Source: Helicobacter_J cappadocius (GTDB taxonomy: Bacteria > Campylobacterota > Campylobacteria > Campylobacterales > Helicobacteraceae). From it: DNA of 64,000 bases. This document shows positions 42,895-51,568 of this stretch, piece after piece. Within the stretch, counting starts at the first letter, position 1. Each line of letters begins with the position of its first letter. Below the pieces are notes generated by a model. That model worked only from the letters and a program-made list of their open reading frames with translations, did no database searches and was not told the DNA's origin. The stretch spans positions 1 through 64,000 of the forward strand of contig NZ_JAUPEV010000002.1 in the NCBI RefSeq assembly GCF_030686155.1, given 5' to 3'. The translations under genes and the position numbers were made by a program.

Positions 42895-44052
42895 ATGAAA
42901 AATGAATTTCTCTTTACGTCTGAATCAGTGACTGAAGGTCATCCAGATAAAATGGCAGATCAAATAAGCGATGCTGTTTTGGATTATATAATAGGTAGAG
43001 ATAAAAATGCTAGAGTTGCATGTGAAACGCTTGTTTCTAATGGATTTTGCGTCATAGCTGGGGAATTAAAAACATCTGTTTATGCACCTATGCAAGAGAT
43101 TGCTAGAGAAGTTATTAAAGATATAGGATATACAGATGCGTTGTATGGATTTGATTATCGAAGTGCAGCTGTATTGAATGGAATTGGTGAGCAGAGTCCT
43201 GATATTAATCAAGGGGTAGATAGATCTGATGGTGAGATAGGGGCTGGAGATCAGGGATTGATGTTTGGATATGCTTGTAAGGAAACTGATTCATTGATGC
43301 CTTTACCTATTTGGTTTGCTCACAAACTCACTGAAGCACTTGCAAAAAAAAGAAAAGATGGGACACTTCCTTTTTTAAGACCTGATGGTAAGTCTCAAGT
43401 AACCGTTAAGTATGTAGATGGAAAACCTGTATCTATTGATACAATTGTTATTTCAACCCAGCATTCTCCTGAGGTTGATCAAAAGCATCTCAGAGAATCT
43501 GTCATAGAGGAAATTGTTCATAAGATATTACCTCAGGAGTATTTGAATAATGATATTAAATATCATGTGAATCCAACTGGAAAATTTGTCATTGGTGGAC
43601 CTCAAGGAGATGCTGGACTTACAGGCAGAAAGATTATTGTAGATACTTATGGCGGGAGCTGTCCTCATGGCGGAGGAGCATTTAGTGGAAAAGATCCCAG
43701 TAAGGTTGATAGAAGTGCAGCATATGCAGCTAGATATGTCGCTAAAAATTTAGTTGCTAGTGGAGCTTGTGAAAAAGCTACAGTGCAATTAGCTTATGCT
43801 ATTGGAGTCGTAGAACCTGTGTCTATTTATGTAAATACGCATGGTACATCTAAATATGATGATGCAAAAATAGAAGCTTGTGTTAGAAAAGTATTCAGAC
43901 TCACCCCTAAGGGAATTATAGAAAGTTTAGATTTACTTAGACCTATTTATAGAAAAACTTCTGCTTACGGACATTTTGGAAGAGAATTGCCAGAATTTAG
44001 TTGGGAAAAAATAGATAAAGTGACCGAAATAAAAGAATTTTTGGGAATGTGA
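42895..44052 (+). CDS. metK: S-adenosylmethionine synthase
   Basis: Makes SAM from methionine and ATP. The 385-residue protein begins MKNEFLFTSESVTEGHPDK, exactly the family start, behind AAGGTGAG. The frame is open further upstream, but those residues do not belong to the family. Signature segments are GAGDQGLMFGYA, the nonapeptide-like GGGAFSGKDPSKVDRS and AYAARYVAKNLV. It is followed by ndk, as in H. pylori. Confidence 0.97.
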   Translation: MKNEFLFTSESVTEGHPDKMADQISDAVLDYIIGRDKNARVACETLVSNGFCVIAGELKTSVYAPMQEIAREVIKDIGYTDALYGFDYRSAAVLNGIGEQSPDINQGVDRSDGEIGAGDQGLMFGYACKETDSLMPLPIWFAHKLTEALAKKRKDGTLPFLRPDGKSQVTVKYVDGKPVSIDTIVISTQHSPEVDQKHLRESVIEEIVHKILPQEYLNNDIKYHVNPTGKFVIGGPQGDAGLTGRKIIVDTYGGSCPHGGGAFSGKDPSKVDRSAAYAARYVAKNLVASGACEKATVQLAYAIGVVEPVSIYVNTHGTSKYDDAKIEACVRKVFRLTPKGIIESLDLLRPIYRKTSAYGHFGRELPEFSWEKIDKVTEIKEFLGM

Positions 44053-44120
44053 GTGATAGGATTTAGTTTTTTAGAATTTAATATGACTATAGGTTTTTCT
44101 TCTGGCAAAAACATCTGTTA

Positions 44121-44154
44121 GAACTTGATTGAAAGATATTCTTCAATCAAGTTC
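44121..44154 (+). terminator. Terminator after metK
   Basis: GAACTTGATTGAA (44121-44133) pairs perfectly over 13 bp with TTCAATCAAGTTC (44142-44154), loop 8 bases. The T-rich tract begins some 13 bases later (AGTTTTTT), so termination may be partial. Confidence 0.65.
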
Positions 44155-44264
44155 TTAAATTAAAGTTTTTTGATTTTCTTTTGTGGTATTGCTTTATTTA
44201 TTGCAAAACTCAAAAAATTCTACATTAATAGCATACCTTAAGCATTTTGAATATTATTTTTAGC

Positions 44265-44270
44265 TATAAT
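44265..44270 (+). promoter_or_regulatory. -10 element of the ndk operon
   Basis: TATAAT in TAGCTATAATTTC lies 55 bases before ndk. The rest of the 270-bp gap after metK shows no other gene. Confidence 0.5.
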
Positions 44271-44325
44271 TTCAGTTTGGATTATTTATGGTCGCAAAAT
44301 ACACAAATGAGGAGATATTTATTTC

Positions 44326-44742
44326 ATGGTAGAGCAAACACTTTCAATTATCAAGCCAGATGCGGTGCAAAAAAGAGTGATCGGGAAAATTATCGATAGA
44401 TTTGAGAGTCACGATCTTAAAATTGTGGCTATAAAAAAACTTCAATTGTCAGAATATGATGCGAAGGCTTTTTATGCTGTGCATAAAGAAAGACCTTTTT
44501 TTGGGGATTTAGTAAAATTTATGATCAGTGGTCCTGTAGTGGCTATGGTGTTAGAGGGTGAAGATGCTGTTGCTAAAAATCGCGATCTAATGGGAGCTAC
44601 AAATCCAAAAGAGGCAAAGCCTGGAACTATTCGTGCAGATTTTGCAGAAAGCATAGATGCAAATGCGGTTCATGGAAGTGATAGCATTGAAAATGCAAAA
44701 TTAGAAATCGAATTTTTCTTTTCAAAAAGGGAAATTTGTTAG
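44326..44742 (+). CDS. ndk: Nucleoside diphosphate kinase
   Basis: Balances nucleoside triphosphate pools. The 138-residue protein has EQTLSIIKPDAVQKRVIGKI, the PFF segment (ERPFFGDLVKFM), and the active-site histidine in DANAVHGSDS. Length is standard. It is first in a run of closely spaced genes: ndk, yceD-like, rpmF, plsX, fabH. Confidence 0.97.
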   Translation: MVEQTLSIIKPDAVQKRVIGKIIDRFESHDLKIVAIKKLQLSEYDAKAFYAVHKERPFFGDLVKFMISGPVVAMVLEGEDAVAKNRDLMGATNPKEAKPGTIRADFAESIDANAVHGSDSIENAKLEIEFFFSKREIC

Positions 44743-44748
44743 CTTCAG

Positions 44749-45114
44749 ATGAAAATAGAAATGAGAAAAATAACTCAACTCCCAAAGACTTTTTCTATTA
44801 CTTCTGATGGGATTGAATTAAAGGGTCAGATTTATAGAAAAACTTCAAAAATCTTTCAAATGGAAGCTATTTTGAAAGGTTCTTTGGAGCTTATTTGCGA
44901 TATAAGTGGAGATTTGTTTGTTAAATTTTTTGAACAACCTTTGGTTTTGTATATTTCAGATGGTATCTGGGATATACAAAGCCAAAATTCAAGACTTGAT
45001 GATTTTGATATCATTGAGTTCTTTGATGGCTTTGTTGATGTAGAGTATATTTTACAAAGTGAGATAGAATCAATCAAAATGGACTATCATATAAAAGAAG
45101 AACAAGGAGTATAA
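44749..45114 (+). CDS. YceD-like (DUF177) protein
   Basis: A 121-residue member of the DUF177/YceD family, nearly always found just upstream of rpmF. Segments such as FQMEAILKGSLELICDISGD and the acidic LDDFDIIEFFDGFVDVEYIL fit. In other bacteria and plants the family is linked to 23S rRNA accumulation. It lies one base before rpmF. The usual Cys pair is reduced to one visible Cys (LICD). Confidence 0.75.
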   Translation: MKIEMRKITQLPKTFSITSDGIELKGQIYRKTSKIFQMEAILKGSLELICDISGDLFVKFFEQPLVLYISDGIWDIQSQNSRLDDFDIIEFFDGFVDVEYILQSEIESIKMDYHIKEEQGV

Positions 45115-45115
45115 A

Positions 45116-45265
45116 ATGGCAGTTCCCGACAGAAGAGTAAGTAAGACTAGGGCAGCAAAGAGACGAACACACTATAAAGTAACATTGGCACGACCTGTTC
45201 GCGATAAAGACGGAAGTTGGAAAATGCCCCATCATATAAATAAGTTTACAGGCTCTTATAAGTAA
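45116..45265 (+). CDS. rpmF: 50S ribosomal protein L32
   Basis: A 49-codon gene too short for many gene finders. It reads MAVPDRRVSKTRAAKRRTHY, KVTLARPVRDKDGSWKMPHH, INKFTGSYK. The MAVP start and RRTHYK block identify L32. The ribosome site is AAGGAG ahead of the ATG. Zinc-ribbon cysteines are absent, as in the H. pylori type. It sits between yceD-like and plsX. Confidence 0.95.
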   Translation: MAVPDRRVSKTRAAKRRTHYKVTLARPVRDKDGSWKMPHHINKFTGSYK

Positions 45266-45321
45266 TACAAGATTATAAACCCCGCTAGTGTTGGTAATTT
45301 AATTTATATTGGAAGGGCTTA

Positions 45322-46308
45322 ATGTTGAAAATAGTTATTGATGTCATGGGTGGCGATAATGGTGTTTTACCCATCATAGATGGAGTAAAGAGAGCTTTAA
45401 AAAATCAAAATTTTCAAGCGATATTAGTAGGTGATGAGGGTTTGATAAAACCTTTGATTTCTCAAGATATTGTTGATAGAGTTCAAGTTGTGCATTGCTC
45501 TGATTATATTAGGATGGAAGAGGCTGCATCTATTGCAGCAAAAAGAAAGGAATCTTCTATTTATGTTGGTATGGAGATTATTAGAGATAATCAAGCTCAA
45601 GCGATTGTTTCTGCAGGACATAGTGGGGCAACAATGAGTCTTGCTACTTTGAGGGTCGGTAGAATTGAGGGTGTTGCACGACCTGCAATCTGTACATTAA
45701 TGCCATCTATTACTGCAAATCCTAGCATTATTTTAGATGCTGGTGCAAATACTGATTGCAAACCTGAATATCTTGTTGATTTTGCTATTATGGGCTATGA
45801 GTATGCCAAAAATGTATTAGGTTATGCTAAGCCACGTGTAGGACTTTTGACAAATGGAGAGGAAGATTCTAAGGGGAATGAACTCACAAAAGAAGCTTTT
45901 AAAATTTTGAAATCGTATGATTTTTTCAAAGGAAATGTTGAAGGAAACGATATTTATAATGGAAGCATAGATGTTGTTGTTTGTGACGGATTTACTGGAA
46001 ATATTGTCTTAAAAGCGAGTGAAGGTGTGGCAACTTCGGTAAGCTATATTTTAAAAGAACATATTAAATCTTCTTTGAGTGGGCTTTTGGGCGGTTATCT
46101 TCTCAAAGGTGCTTTTGCCAAGCTCAAGAAGAAGTTAGATTATGCAGAATATGGCGGTGCCCCCCTTTTAGGTGTGAATAAAACTGTTATTATTAGCCAT
46201 GGAAAAAGTAACGCTAGGGCAATTGAGTGTGCTATTTATCAAGCTATAAGAGCTATAGAAGCAAATGTTTGTGAGAAGATTGCTCAAGCTTTTGTTAATA
46301 AGGGATGA
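45322..46308 (+). CDS. plsX: Phosphate acyltransferase PlsX
   Basis: Converts acyl-ACP to acyl-phosphate for phospholipid synthesis. The 328-residue protein has IVIDVMGGDNGVLPII at the start, SAGHSGATMSLATLRVGRIE and DVVVCDGFTGNIVLKASEG, then the helical hairpin SSLSGLLGGYLLKGAFAKLKK typical of the membrane-touching part. It lies between rpmF and fabH as in many bacteria. Confidence 0.96.
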   Translation: MLKIVIDVMGGDNGVLPIIDGVKRALKNQNFQAILVGDEGLIKPLISQDIVDRVQVVHCSDYIRMEEAASIAAKRKESSIYVGMEIIRDNQAQAIVSAGHSGATMSLATLRVGRIEGVARPAICTLMPSITANPSIILDAGANTDCKPEYLVDFAIMGYEYAKNVLGYAKPRVGLLTNGEEDSKGNELTKEAFKILKSYDFFKGNVEGNDIYNGSIDVVVCDGFTGNIVLKASEGVATSVSYILKEHIKSSLSGLLGGYLLKGAFAKLKKKLDYAEYGGAPLLGVNKTVIISHGKSNARAIECAIYQAIRAIEANVCEKIAQAFVNKG

Positions 46309-46314
46309 TGGTTT

Positions 46315-47301
46315 ATGAAATACGCTTGTTTAAAATCCATCGCTTCTTATGTTCCTAAAAGATGTGTCAAAAATTCTGAGTTTGAAAAAACATTAGATAC
46401 AACAGATGAGTGGATACAAAAACGCACAGGAATACAGACGCGTTATTTTGCTTCTGATGAAGAAAACACAAGTGACTTGGGTTTTCAAGCTGCAAAACTT
46501 GCACTAGATCGTTCAGGACTTCAAGCTAGTGATATTGATTTGGTGATTGTTGCAACATTGAGTCCAGATTATTTGAATATGCCTTCTACAGCCTGTCTTA
46601 TTAGTGCAAAGTTAGGTATTAGAAATAAACCAGCCTTTGATATTTCTACAGCTTGTTCAGGGTTTATCTATTTGCTTTCTTTGGCAAAAGCATTTATTGA
46701 GTCAAATACTTATAACAATATACTCATCATAGGTGCTGAAAAAGTTAGCAGTGTACTTGATTTTACTGATAGAGGTACTTGCGTACTTTTTGGAGATGGT
46801 GCAGGTGCAGCTGTTATTACTCCCACTACAGATAAAAATCACTCTATTTTGGATGTGCATATTTCCGCAGATGGTGCTTATAATGACTTTTTATTTACTC
46901 CAAGAGTAACTAAAAAAAGTGAATTTATACAGGGACAGAGTATTCCTCAATGTATTCAAATGAAGGGAAATGAAACCTTTAAACTTGGAGTAAAAACGCT
47001 TATTAGCGATGTTGAGGAAATATTGCAAAAGAATGAAATTTTGCCCAGTCAAGTAGATTTTTTTATTCCTCATCAAGCAAATTTGCGTATTATCTCTGCA
47101 GTTGGAGAGCAGCTAAAATTTTCTTCAGAACAAGTCGTTATAACAGTACAAAAATATGGCAATACCTCCGCAGCAAGTATCCCGATGGCAATGAACGATG
47201 TTTATGAAAGTGGAAGACTTAAAAGTGGAAATTTAATTTTACTGGATGCATTTGGTGGTGGGGTTACTTGGGGTTCGGCATTGCTTTATTTTGGAGGCTA
47301 G
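46315..47301 (+). CDS. fabH: 3-oxoacyl-ACP synthase III (FabH)
   Basis: Starts fatty acid chains by condensing acetyl-CoA with malonyl-ACP. The 328-residue protein has the catalytic triad Cys114 (DISTACSGFIY), His in FFIPHQANLRII and Asn in KYGNTSAASIP. The end GGGVTWGSALLYF is intact. It starts 6 bases after plsX. Confidence 0.97.
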   Translation: MKYACLKSIASYVPKRCVKNSEFEKTLDTTDEWIQKRTGIQTRYFASDEENTSDLGFQAAKLALDRSGLQASDIDLVIVATLSPDYLNMPSTACLISAKLGIRNKPAFDISTACSGFIYLLSLAKAFIESNTYNNILIIGAEKVSSVLDFTDRGTCVLFGDGAGAAVITPTTDKNHSILDVHISADGAYNDFLFTPRVTKKSEFIQGQSIPQCIQMKGNETFKLGVKTLISDVEEILQKNEILPSQVDFFIPHQANLRIISAVGEQLKFSSEQVVITVQKYGNTSAASIPMAMNDVYESGRLKSGNLILLDAFGGGVTWGSALLYFGG

Positions 47302-47304
47302 ATA

Positions 47305-47910
47305 GTGCTTTTTGTATCTGATAAAATAGGTAAGAACTATGAATTTTTATCTATATTTTCTCGAGATAGACGCTATCGTTTTGTGTTAGAACGTACTTGG
47401 GATGAGAAAAAACCTAAGTTATGTTTTATTACTCTAAATCCTGAAACTTCAGATACTTACCATTGGGATAGCACTTTGCTTGTCTGTAAAGAGTTTGCAA
47501 TGATATTTGAAGATGGAAGTTATGGAGGGGTTTGTATGTTGAATCTTTATCCTTACATTACTCATAAGACGACTGACTTGCTTGAATATGATGGAGAAAT
47601 GTTCGAGAAAAATCTAGAATATATTCAATATTGCGTAAATAAAAGTAAAAAAGTATTTTGTGCTTGGGGTGACAATGTTTTTCGCAGAGCCGGAAAAATT
47701 AAGATACATAATGATTATGCCACCCAATTATGGAAAAAAATACAGAATTATAGAGATAAGATATATTGTTTTGGTTTGCTTAAAAGTTCTCATCCTTGCC
47801 ACATTGTCCCAAAAGATGGGGGGATTTTGCTATCTAGATTTTTAAATGATTTGCAAAATGGTACTTTGCTTGAAGAGTGCCATTATAAAGGGTTAAAAGA
47901 ATCTTTGTAG
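47305..47910 (+). CDS. DUF1643 family protein
   Basis: A 201-residue cytoplasmic protein of unknown function. It has the family outline RYRFVLERTWDEKKPKLCFI, TLNPETSDTYHWDSTLLVCK, GGVCMLNLYPYITHKTTDLL and CAWGDNVFRRAG. The start is GTG at 47305 behind TTGGAGG, 3 bases after fabH, so it may be co-transcribed. Its last 28 bases overlap the end of mnmH on the other strand. The family is patchily distributed and often seen in phages and accessory DNA. Confidence 0.75.
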   Translation: MLFVSDKIGKNYEFLSIFSRDRRYRFVLERTWDEKKPKLCFITLNPETSDTYHWDSTLLVCKEFAMIFEDGSYGGVCMLNLYPYITHKTTDLLEYDGEMFEKNLEYIQYCVNKSKKVFCAWGDNVFRRAGKIKIHNDYATQLWKKIQNYRDKIYCFGLLKSSHPCHIVPKDGGILLSRFLNDLQNGTLLEECHYKGLKESL

Positions 47911-48926
47911 AATTCTTTAAATTCTAGCAGTTCTTTGGCAGTATCAACAGAATTTGTATTTGAGATAATATGGGAATATTTTCCTATTTTATAGACTTTG
48001 TCATAGTATTTTTCTATTAAGATTTCAGCAATTTTTTCTAATTCTTGATTTTCCCATAGTTTCCCAATAATTGCAAAAATATTTTTTTGAATGTAAGGTT
48101 TGATTTTTTCCATTGCCCAAAAAAAGTCTGCTTCAGGAATATTTTTATATAGTTTTACAATACGTCCAATTCGCTGTTCTATAGGGGCTTGTATCAAAAT
48201 ATTTATTCCATTGTGATACCCACTGAAGAGACTATTTGGAATAATAAGATTTCCTAGCTTTCTGGATTCTGCCTCTATAAATAAAATAGGTTGGTTTTGT
48301 TTATTTTGGATATCTTCATAAAGAATGTTTTCAAACATCTTTTGAGAGGGTTGTTTTCCCATGTAATAAGTTGCCATTCCTCCAAAACTAGATCCATAAT
48401 GCCTCGCTAATTTTTCTAAATGAATGCTAGAATCTTCTAAAATTTCTATAATTTCGCTTTTTCCACATCCAGTAGGACCGCAAAGGCTAATAAAGCGATG
48501 CTTTAAGGGGGTATTAAAATAGTTTAGCACTTCATTTCTATAAGCCTTATAGCCATTTTCTAGTTTGGATACTCGAAAACCAATGTGCCCTAAAATAGTT
48601 TTCATCGCTTCGCTTCTTTTTCCGCCCCTTGCACAATAGACAATAGATTTGTTTTTGTGATTGAGTATGGCTTGTAGCATTTCATTTTCAGAGATAGAAT
48701 CTAGGAGTGCAGAGATATTCTTACAAGCAATACTTGCTCCTAAAATACTCGCTTTTAGGGGAGATTCTTGTTTGTAGATAGTCCCAATTCTTGCATGTTC
48801 TTCGTTGCTAAAAACAGGTAGATTGATAGAGTTGGGTATATGGGAATAATCATATTCTCTCGGAGTTCTGACATCAATAATATAATCAAACTCTTTAAAG
48901 AGATTCTTATTTGATAATATTGCCAT
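47883..48926 (-). CDS. mnmH: tRNA 2-selenouridine synthase (MnmH/SelU)
   Basis: Swaps sulfur for selenium on tRNA wobble 2-thiouridine through a geranylated intermediate. The N-terminal rhodanese domain (DYIIDVRTPREYDYSHIPNS) carries the active cysteine in IVYCARGGKRSEAM. The C-terminal P-loop domain has CGPTGCGKSEIIEIL. The ATG at 48926 (MAILSNKNLFKEF) follows GGTGG and fits family length; an upstream ATG at 48974 would overlap the previous gene by 68 bases. No selD is in the window, so selenium supply cannot be judged. Confidence 0.85.
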   Translation of the reverse strand: MAILSNKNLFKEFDYIIDVRTPREYDYSHIPNSINLPVFSNEEHARIGTIYKQESPLKASILGASIACKNISALLDSISENEMLQAILNHKNKSIVYCARGGKRSEAMKTILGHIGFRVSKLENGYKAYRNEVLNYFNTPLKHRFISLCGPTGCGKSEIIEILEDSSIHLEKLARHYGSSFGGMATYYMGKQPSQKMFENILYEDIQNKQNQPILFIEAESRKLGNLIIPNSLFSGYHNGINILIQAPIEQRIGRIVKLYKNIPEADFFWAMEKIKPYIQKNIFAIIGKLWENQELEKIAEILIEKYYDKVYKIGKYSHIISNTNSVDTAKELLEFKEFYKDSFNPL

Positions 48927-50925
48927 TGGTAAACATCCACCAGCTAATAGCTTTGGCCTCTTCAAGTTTTTCATAGAGTTTTTTTGCTTCCTTTTGATCG
49001 CTAGGTATTGGAGTAGTGTTTTTGAAATATTCTATTGGCATGTTAGGGACATAAATAAAACGATTGGTAGCAATCACATAATATCCAAGCGCATAACCAT
49101 CTTCATGGTATTTGTTTGCATGATTGTTACTTAAAAGAGGCTTTCCAAAACTGCTATACTTAAAACCTTTTGGAGATACAAGTTCTACAATTGTTGGGGC
49201 AATATCTATGTGGGAACCTATGTTGTAAAGTTGTTTTGGAGTCAAGATGGGAGAATATACAATCAGCGGAATAGATTTTCCTTTTTGATTATTTAATTTT
49301 GCTCTAACATACATCCTGCCATAGTGATCGCCAGTAATAATAAAAAGAGATTGTGGAAAACGTTTAGAAGCTTCCTTGATAAATTTTGTAACCTGTTTAT
49401 CATACCACCAGGCATGACCTAACATTGTTGCGACATCCTCATTATGATTAAATTCTTTTTTTGAAATATGGGTTTTTAAAAATGTATTTATTTTATCCAT
49501 TGGGACATTGTAGTGTTTTAGATCTACATCATATGGAGGATGATTAGAAGTGGTCATTACCATATTAAATGTAGGATTTTGCGTCATCGCAGTATTGTCA
49601 ATAAGATAGTCAAATAAAATAGGATCATACACCCCCCAAATATTTTCAAGCGGTTTGGGATAGGATTTATCTTGAGTATATTCCAATAAGTCTGTATTTC
49701 CAAATATTTTATCAAATCCTTCAGAATGAGTATATATATCAAGTTGTTGCCAAGCTTCAGATCCCCCATAGTAAAATCTAGTTTCATATCCAAGCTTTTT
49801 CATAATACCTCCAACGGCGGTTGGAAACAATGGCATAATACCCGCTTTAGAATTCAAAGCTGTATCAAAATTAAAAAGTCCCGTAATTTGTACATCAAGG
49901 CTTCTTATCGTTACATCAGCATTTTCTATAAAATGTTTTATTTTTAAGCCGTGTTTTCCATCTATAAGAGATTTTAGTCCAGACATTAATCCAATTTCAT
50001 TAAATTCATTATCAAAATTCCATTCACTCAAGCTTTCTGAGACGATATAAAAAATATGCTTGATTTGGGGTGCTTTTTGTATGTTGGTGCTAGTGTGTTG
50101 CAGCAAAATAGAAAGATCAAAAGGGGGATTTGAATCTAAAGGAAGATTAAAAAAGCTTTTGGTTGTATCAATGGGAGATTTATTGTAAAAAAAAGTTGAA
50201 TTTGCTTTGTAATTATGATAGACAACATAAAGATTACGAAATGCTCCTGGAGTTATTTTTTTTAAAAATGGATCTTTTGAAAATTTTGTATTCATATCTA
50301 GAGAAATTTCTTTAAATCCTAGATGGGAAGTGATAAAAATCAGCATTATGATACATAAAATACCAAAAGCTATCAAAGAGGAAATTTTAGGATATTTTTT
50401 TGGGAATTTTCTTAGAAAAAAAGAATCTACAAGGTTGGAAAATTTGTTGTAGATAAAAATAGAAATAGCAGTACATAGTATCAAAATGATAATTTTTGTG
50501 CCGATGTAATAATTTCCCTGCAATCCTGTTTTAAAGATAGCAGTTTTATCATCATTGATAAGTCCTAAGAGGTTATTATCAAATACATTTCCAAAAATAC
50601 TAAAAAAAGCTATATTTGAAATACCTAAAAAAATACAGATAAAAAAGATAACTCCTGCATAAACATTTAAAATATATTTTTGAAATGAAAAAAAACACAA
50701 TAAAATTCCAAGAATCAAAAACATAACACTTGCAAACGCTACTGTTTTATTATCATATTTTGAGCCATTTATGAGTGTATTTATAATATCATAGAAGCTT
50801 ACTTCCCCCATTGCATTTTGGTATATTCCGGTATAAAGTATAAAACAAATACGAATACATATAAATAAAAAAGCAAGAAAAAGAGTAAAGCTAATTGTTT
50901 TAAGTATAGTTGAAAAGATTCTCAC
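48907..50925 (-). CDS. LTA synthase-family membrane sulfatase-fold protein
   Basis: A 672-residue inner-membrane protein: about five N-terminal membrane segments (to about 210), a linker, then a periplasmic alkaline-phosphatase/sulfatase domain. Visible motifs are IFYIVSESLSEWNF, a candidate nucleophile Thr in VTIRSLDVQITGLF, YYGGSEAWQQLDIY, TTSNHPPYD, IITGDHYGRM and SHIDIAPTIVEL. In Gram-positives this fold makes lipoteichoic acid; in Gram-negatives relatives add phosphoglycerol or phosphoethanolamine to glycans or LPS. Its place beside the Kdo hydrolase genes suggests LPS or glycan decoration, by inference. Confidence 0.8.
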   Translation of the reverse strand: MRIFSTILKTISFTLFLAFLFICIRICFILYTGIYQNAMGEVSFYDIINTLINGSKYDNKTVAFASVMFLILGILLCFFSFQKYILNVYAGVIFFICIFLGISNIAFFSIFGNVFDNNLLGLINDDKTAIFKTGLQGNYYIGTKIIILILCTAISIFIYNKFSNLVDSFFLRKFPKKYPKISSLIAFGILCIIMLIFITSHLGFKEISLDMNTKFSKDPFLKKITPGAFRNLYVVYHNYKANSTFFYNKSPIDTTKSFFNLPLDSNPPFDLSILLQHTSTNIQKAPQIKHIFYIVSESLSEWNFDNEFNEIGLMSGLKSLIDGKHGLKIKHFIENADVTIRSLDVQITGLFNFDTALNSKAGIMPLFPTAVGGIMKKLGYETRFYYGGSEAWQQLDIYTHSEGFDKIFGNTDLLEYTQDKSYPKPLENIWGVYDPILFDYLIDNTAMTQNPTFNMVMTTSNHPPYDVDLKHYNVPMDKINTFLKTHISKKEFNHNEDVATMLGHAWWYDKQVTKFIKEASKRFPQSLFIITGDHYGRMYVRAKLNNQKGKSIPLIVYSPILTPKQLYNIGSHIDIAPTIVELVSPKGFKYSSFGKPLLSNNHANKYHEDGYALGYYVIATNRFIYVPNMPIEYFKNTTPIPSDQKEAKKLYEKLEEAKAISWWMFTNGNIIK

Positions 50926-50929
50926 AACA

Positions 50930-50970
50930 ATCCTTATAATATTAAAAATAAAAGAGTGTATTATAAGGAT
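50930..50970 (-). promoter_or_regulatory. Promoter of the LTA-synthase-like gene inside a perfect inverted repeat
   Basis: ATCCTTATAAT (50930-50940) and ATTATAAGGAT (50960-50970) are exact reverse complements with a 19-base spacer. On the minus strand the right arm supplies the -10 (TATAAT) and the left arm supplies AAGGAT just before the start codon, so one repeat ties the promoter to the ribosome site. Confidence 0.6.
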
Positions 50971-50992
50971 ATTTTTATAAAAAAGAATTAAA

Positions 50993-51568
50993 TTATTTTA
51001 AATTATAATAATTATTATTTGATATTTTTTTAATAAAATAAATTATTATAGAAATAATAGATAATATCCATGTGGGCACATCAATAAAGTAATCAAATAA
51101 GTTTTTAGAATCCATTGTATTTAAAGAATATGCAAAAAGACATAGCAAATAAATAATGCCCAATATTTTGTCAATATAATAAGCAACAATAGTAATCAGA
51201 CAACAAGTGATAATAATAAAAATAGATGATTGATAATATAGGTTGATGGGTATGAGATTTAATGCACTCAAATACAAAATAAGCCCGAAGAGAAAAATAA
51301 ATACAAATCCTCTTAGGCTTATAAGATTGTTTTGATGGGTTTTGAGATTTTCAAATATTGTCATAATGCAAAAAGTAAATAAAAATACACTCATTCTTCC
51401 TGTGTAACTATAGGTCAAAATATTAATTGAGAGATTATTTATAGGAATATTTACGACAATTGCACCTAGTATCATCAGGATAAAATTTATTTTTTTTGAA
51501 ACTTTTGCCCTATGTCCAAAATATCCTAGAAATGCCATATAAGCCAAAGAAAAAACATAATCATTCAT
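50993..51568 (-). CDS. kdhB: Kdo hydrolase membrane subunit (HP0579-like)
   Basis: A 191-residue protein made almost wholly of membrane helices (about six), with few charged residues. I do not recognise motifs in it. The call rests on context: it follows a sialidase-like gene by a 4-base ATGA overlap, downstream of pyrC, as HP0579 follows HP0580 and HP0581 in H. pylori. There the two proteins together remove the outer Kdo sugar from LPS. Confidence 0.65.
   Translation of the reverse strand: MNDYVFSLAYMAFLGYFGHRAKVSKKINFILMILGAIVVNIPINNLSINILTYSYTGRMSVFLFTFCIMTIFENLKTHQNNLISLRGFVFIFLFGLILYLSALNLIPINLYYQSSIFIIITCCLITIVAYYIDKILGIIYLLCLFAYSLNTMDSKNLFDYFIDVPTWILSIISIIIYFIKKISNNNYYNLK

Noticed and set aside
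44288..44331. A 14-codon leader frame before ndk
   Set aside because: It has no clear ribosome site, shows no biased codons that would suggest attenuation, and overlaps the ndk start by chance.
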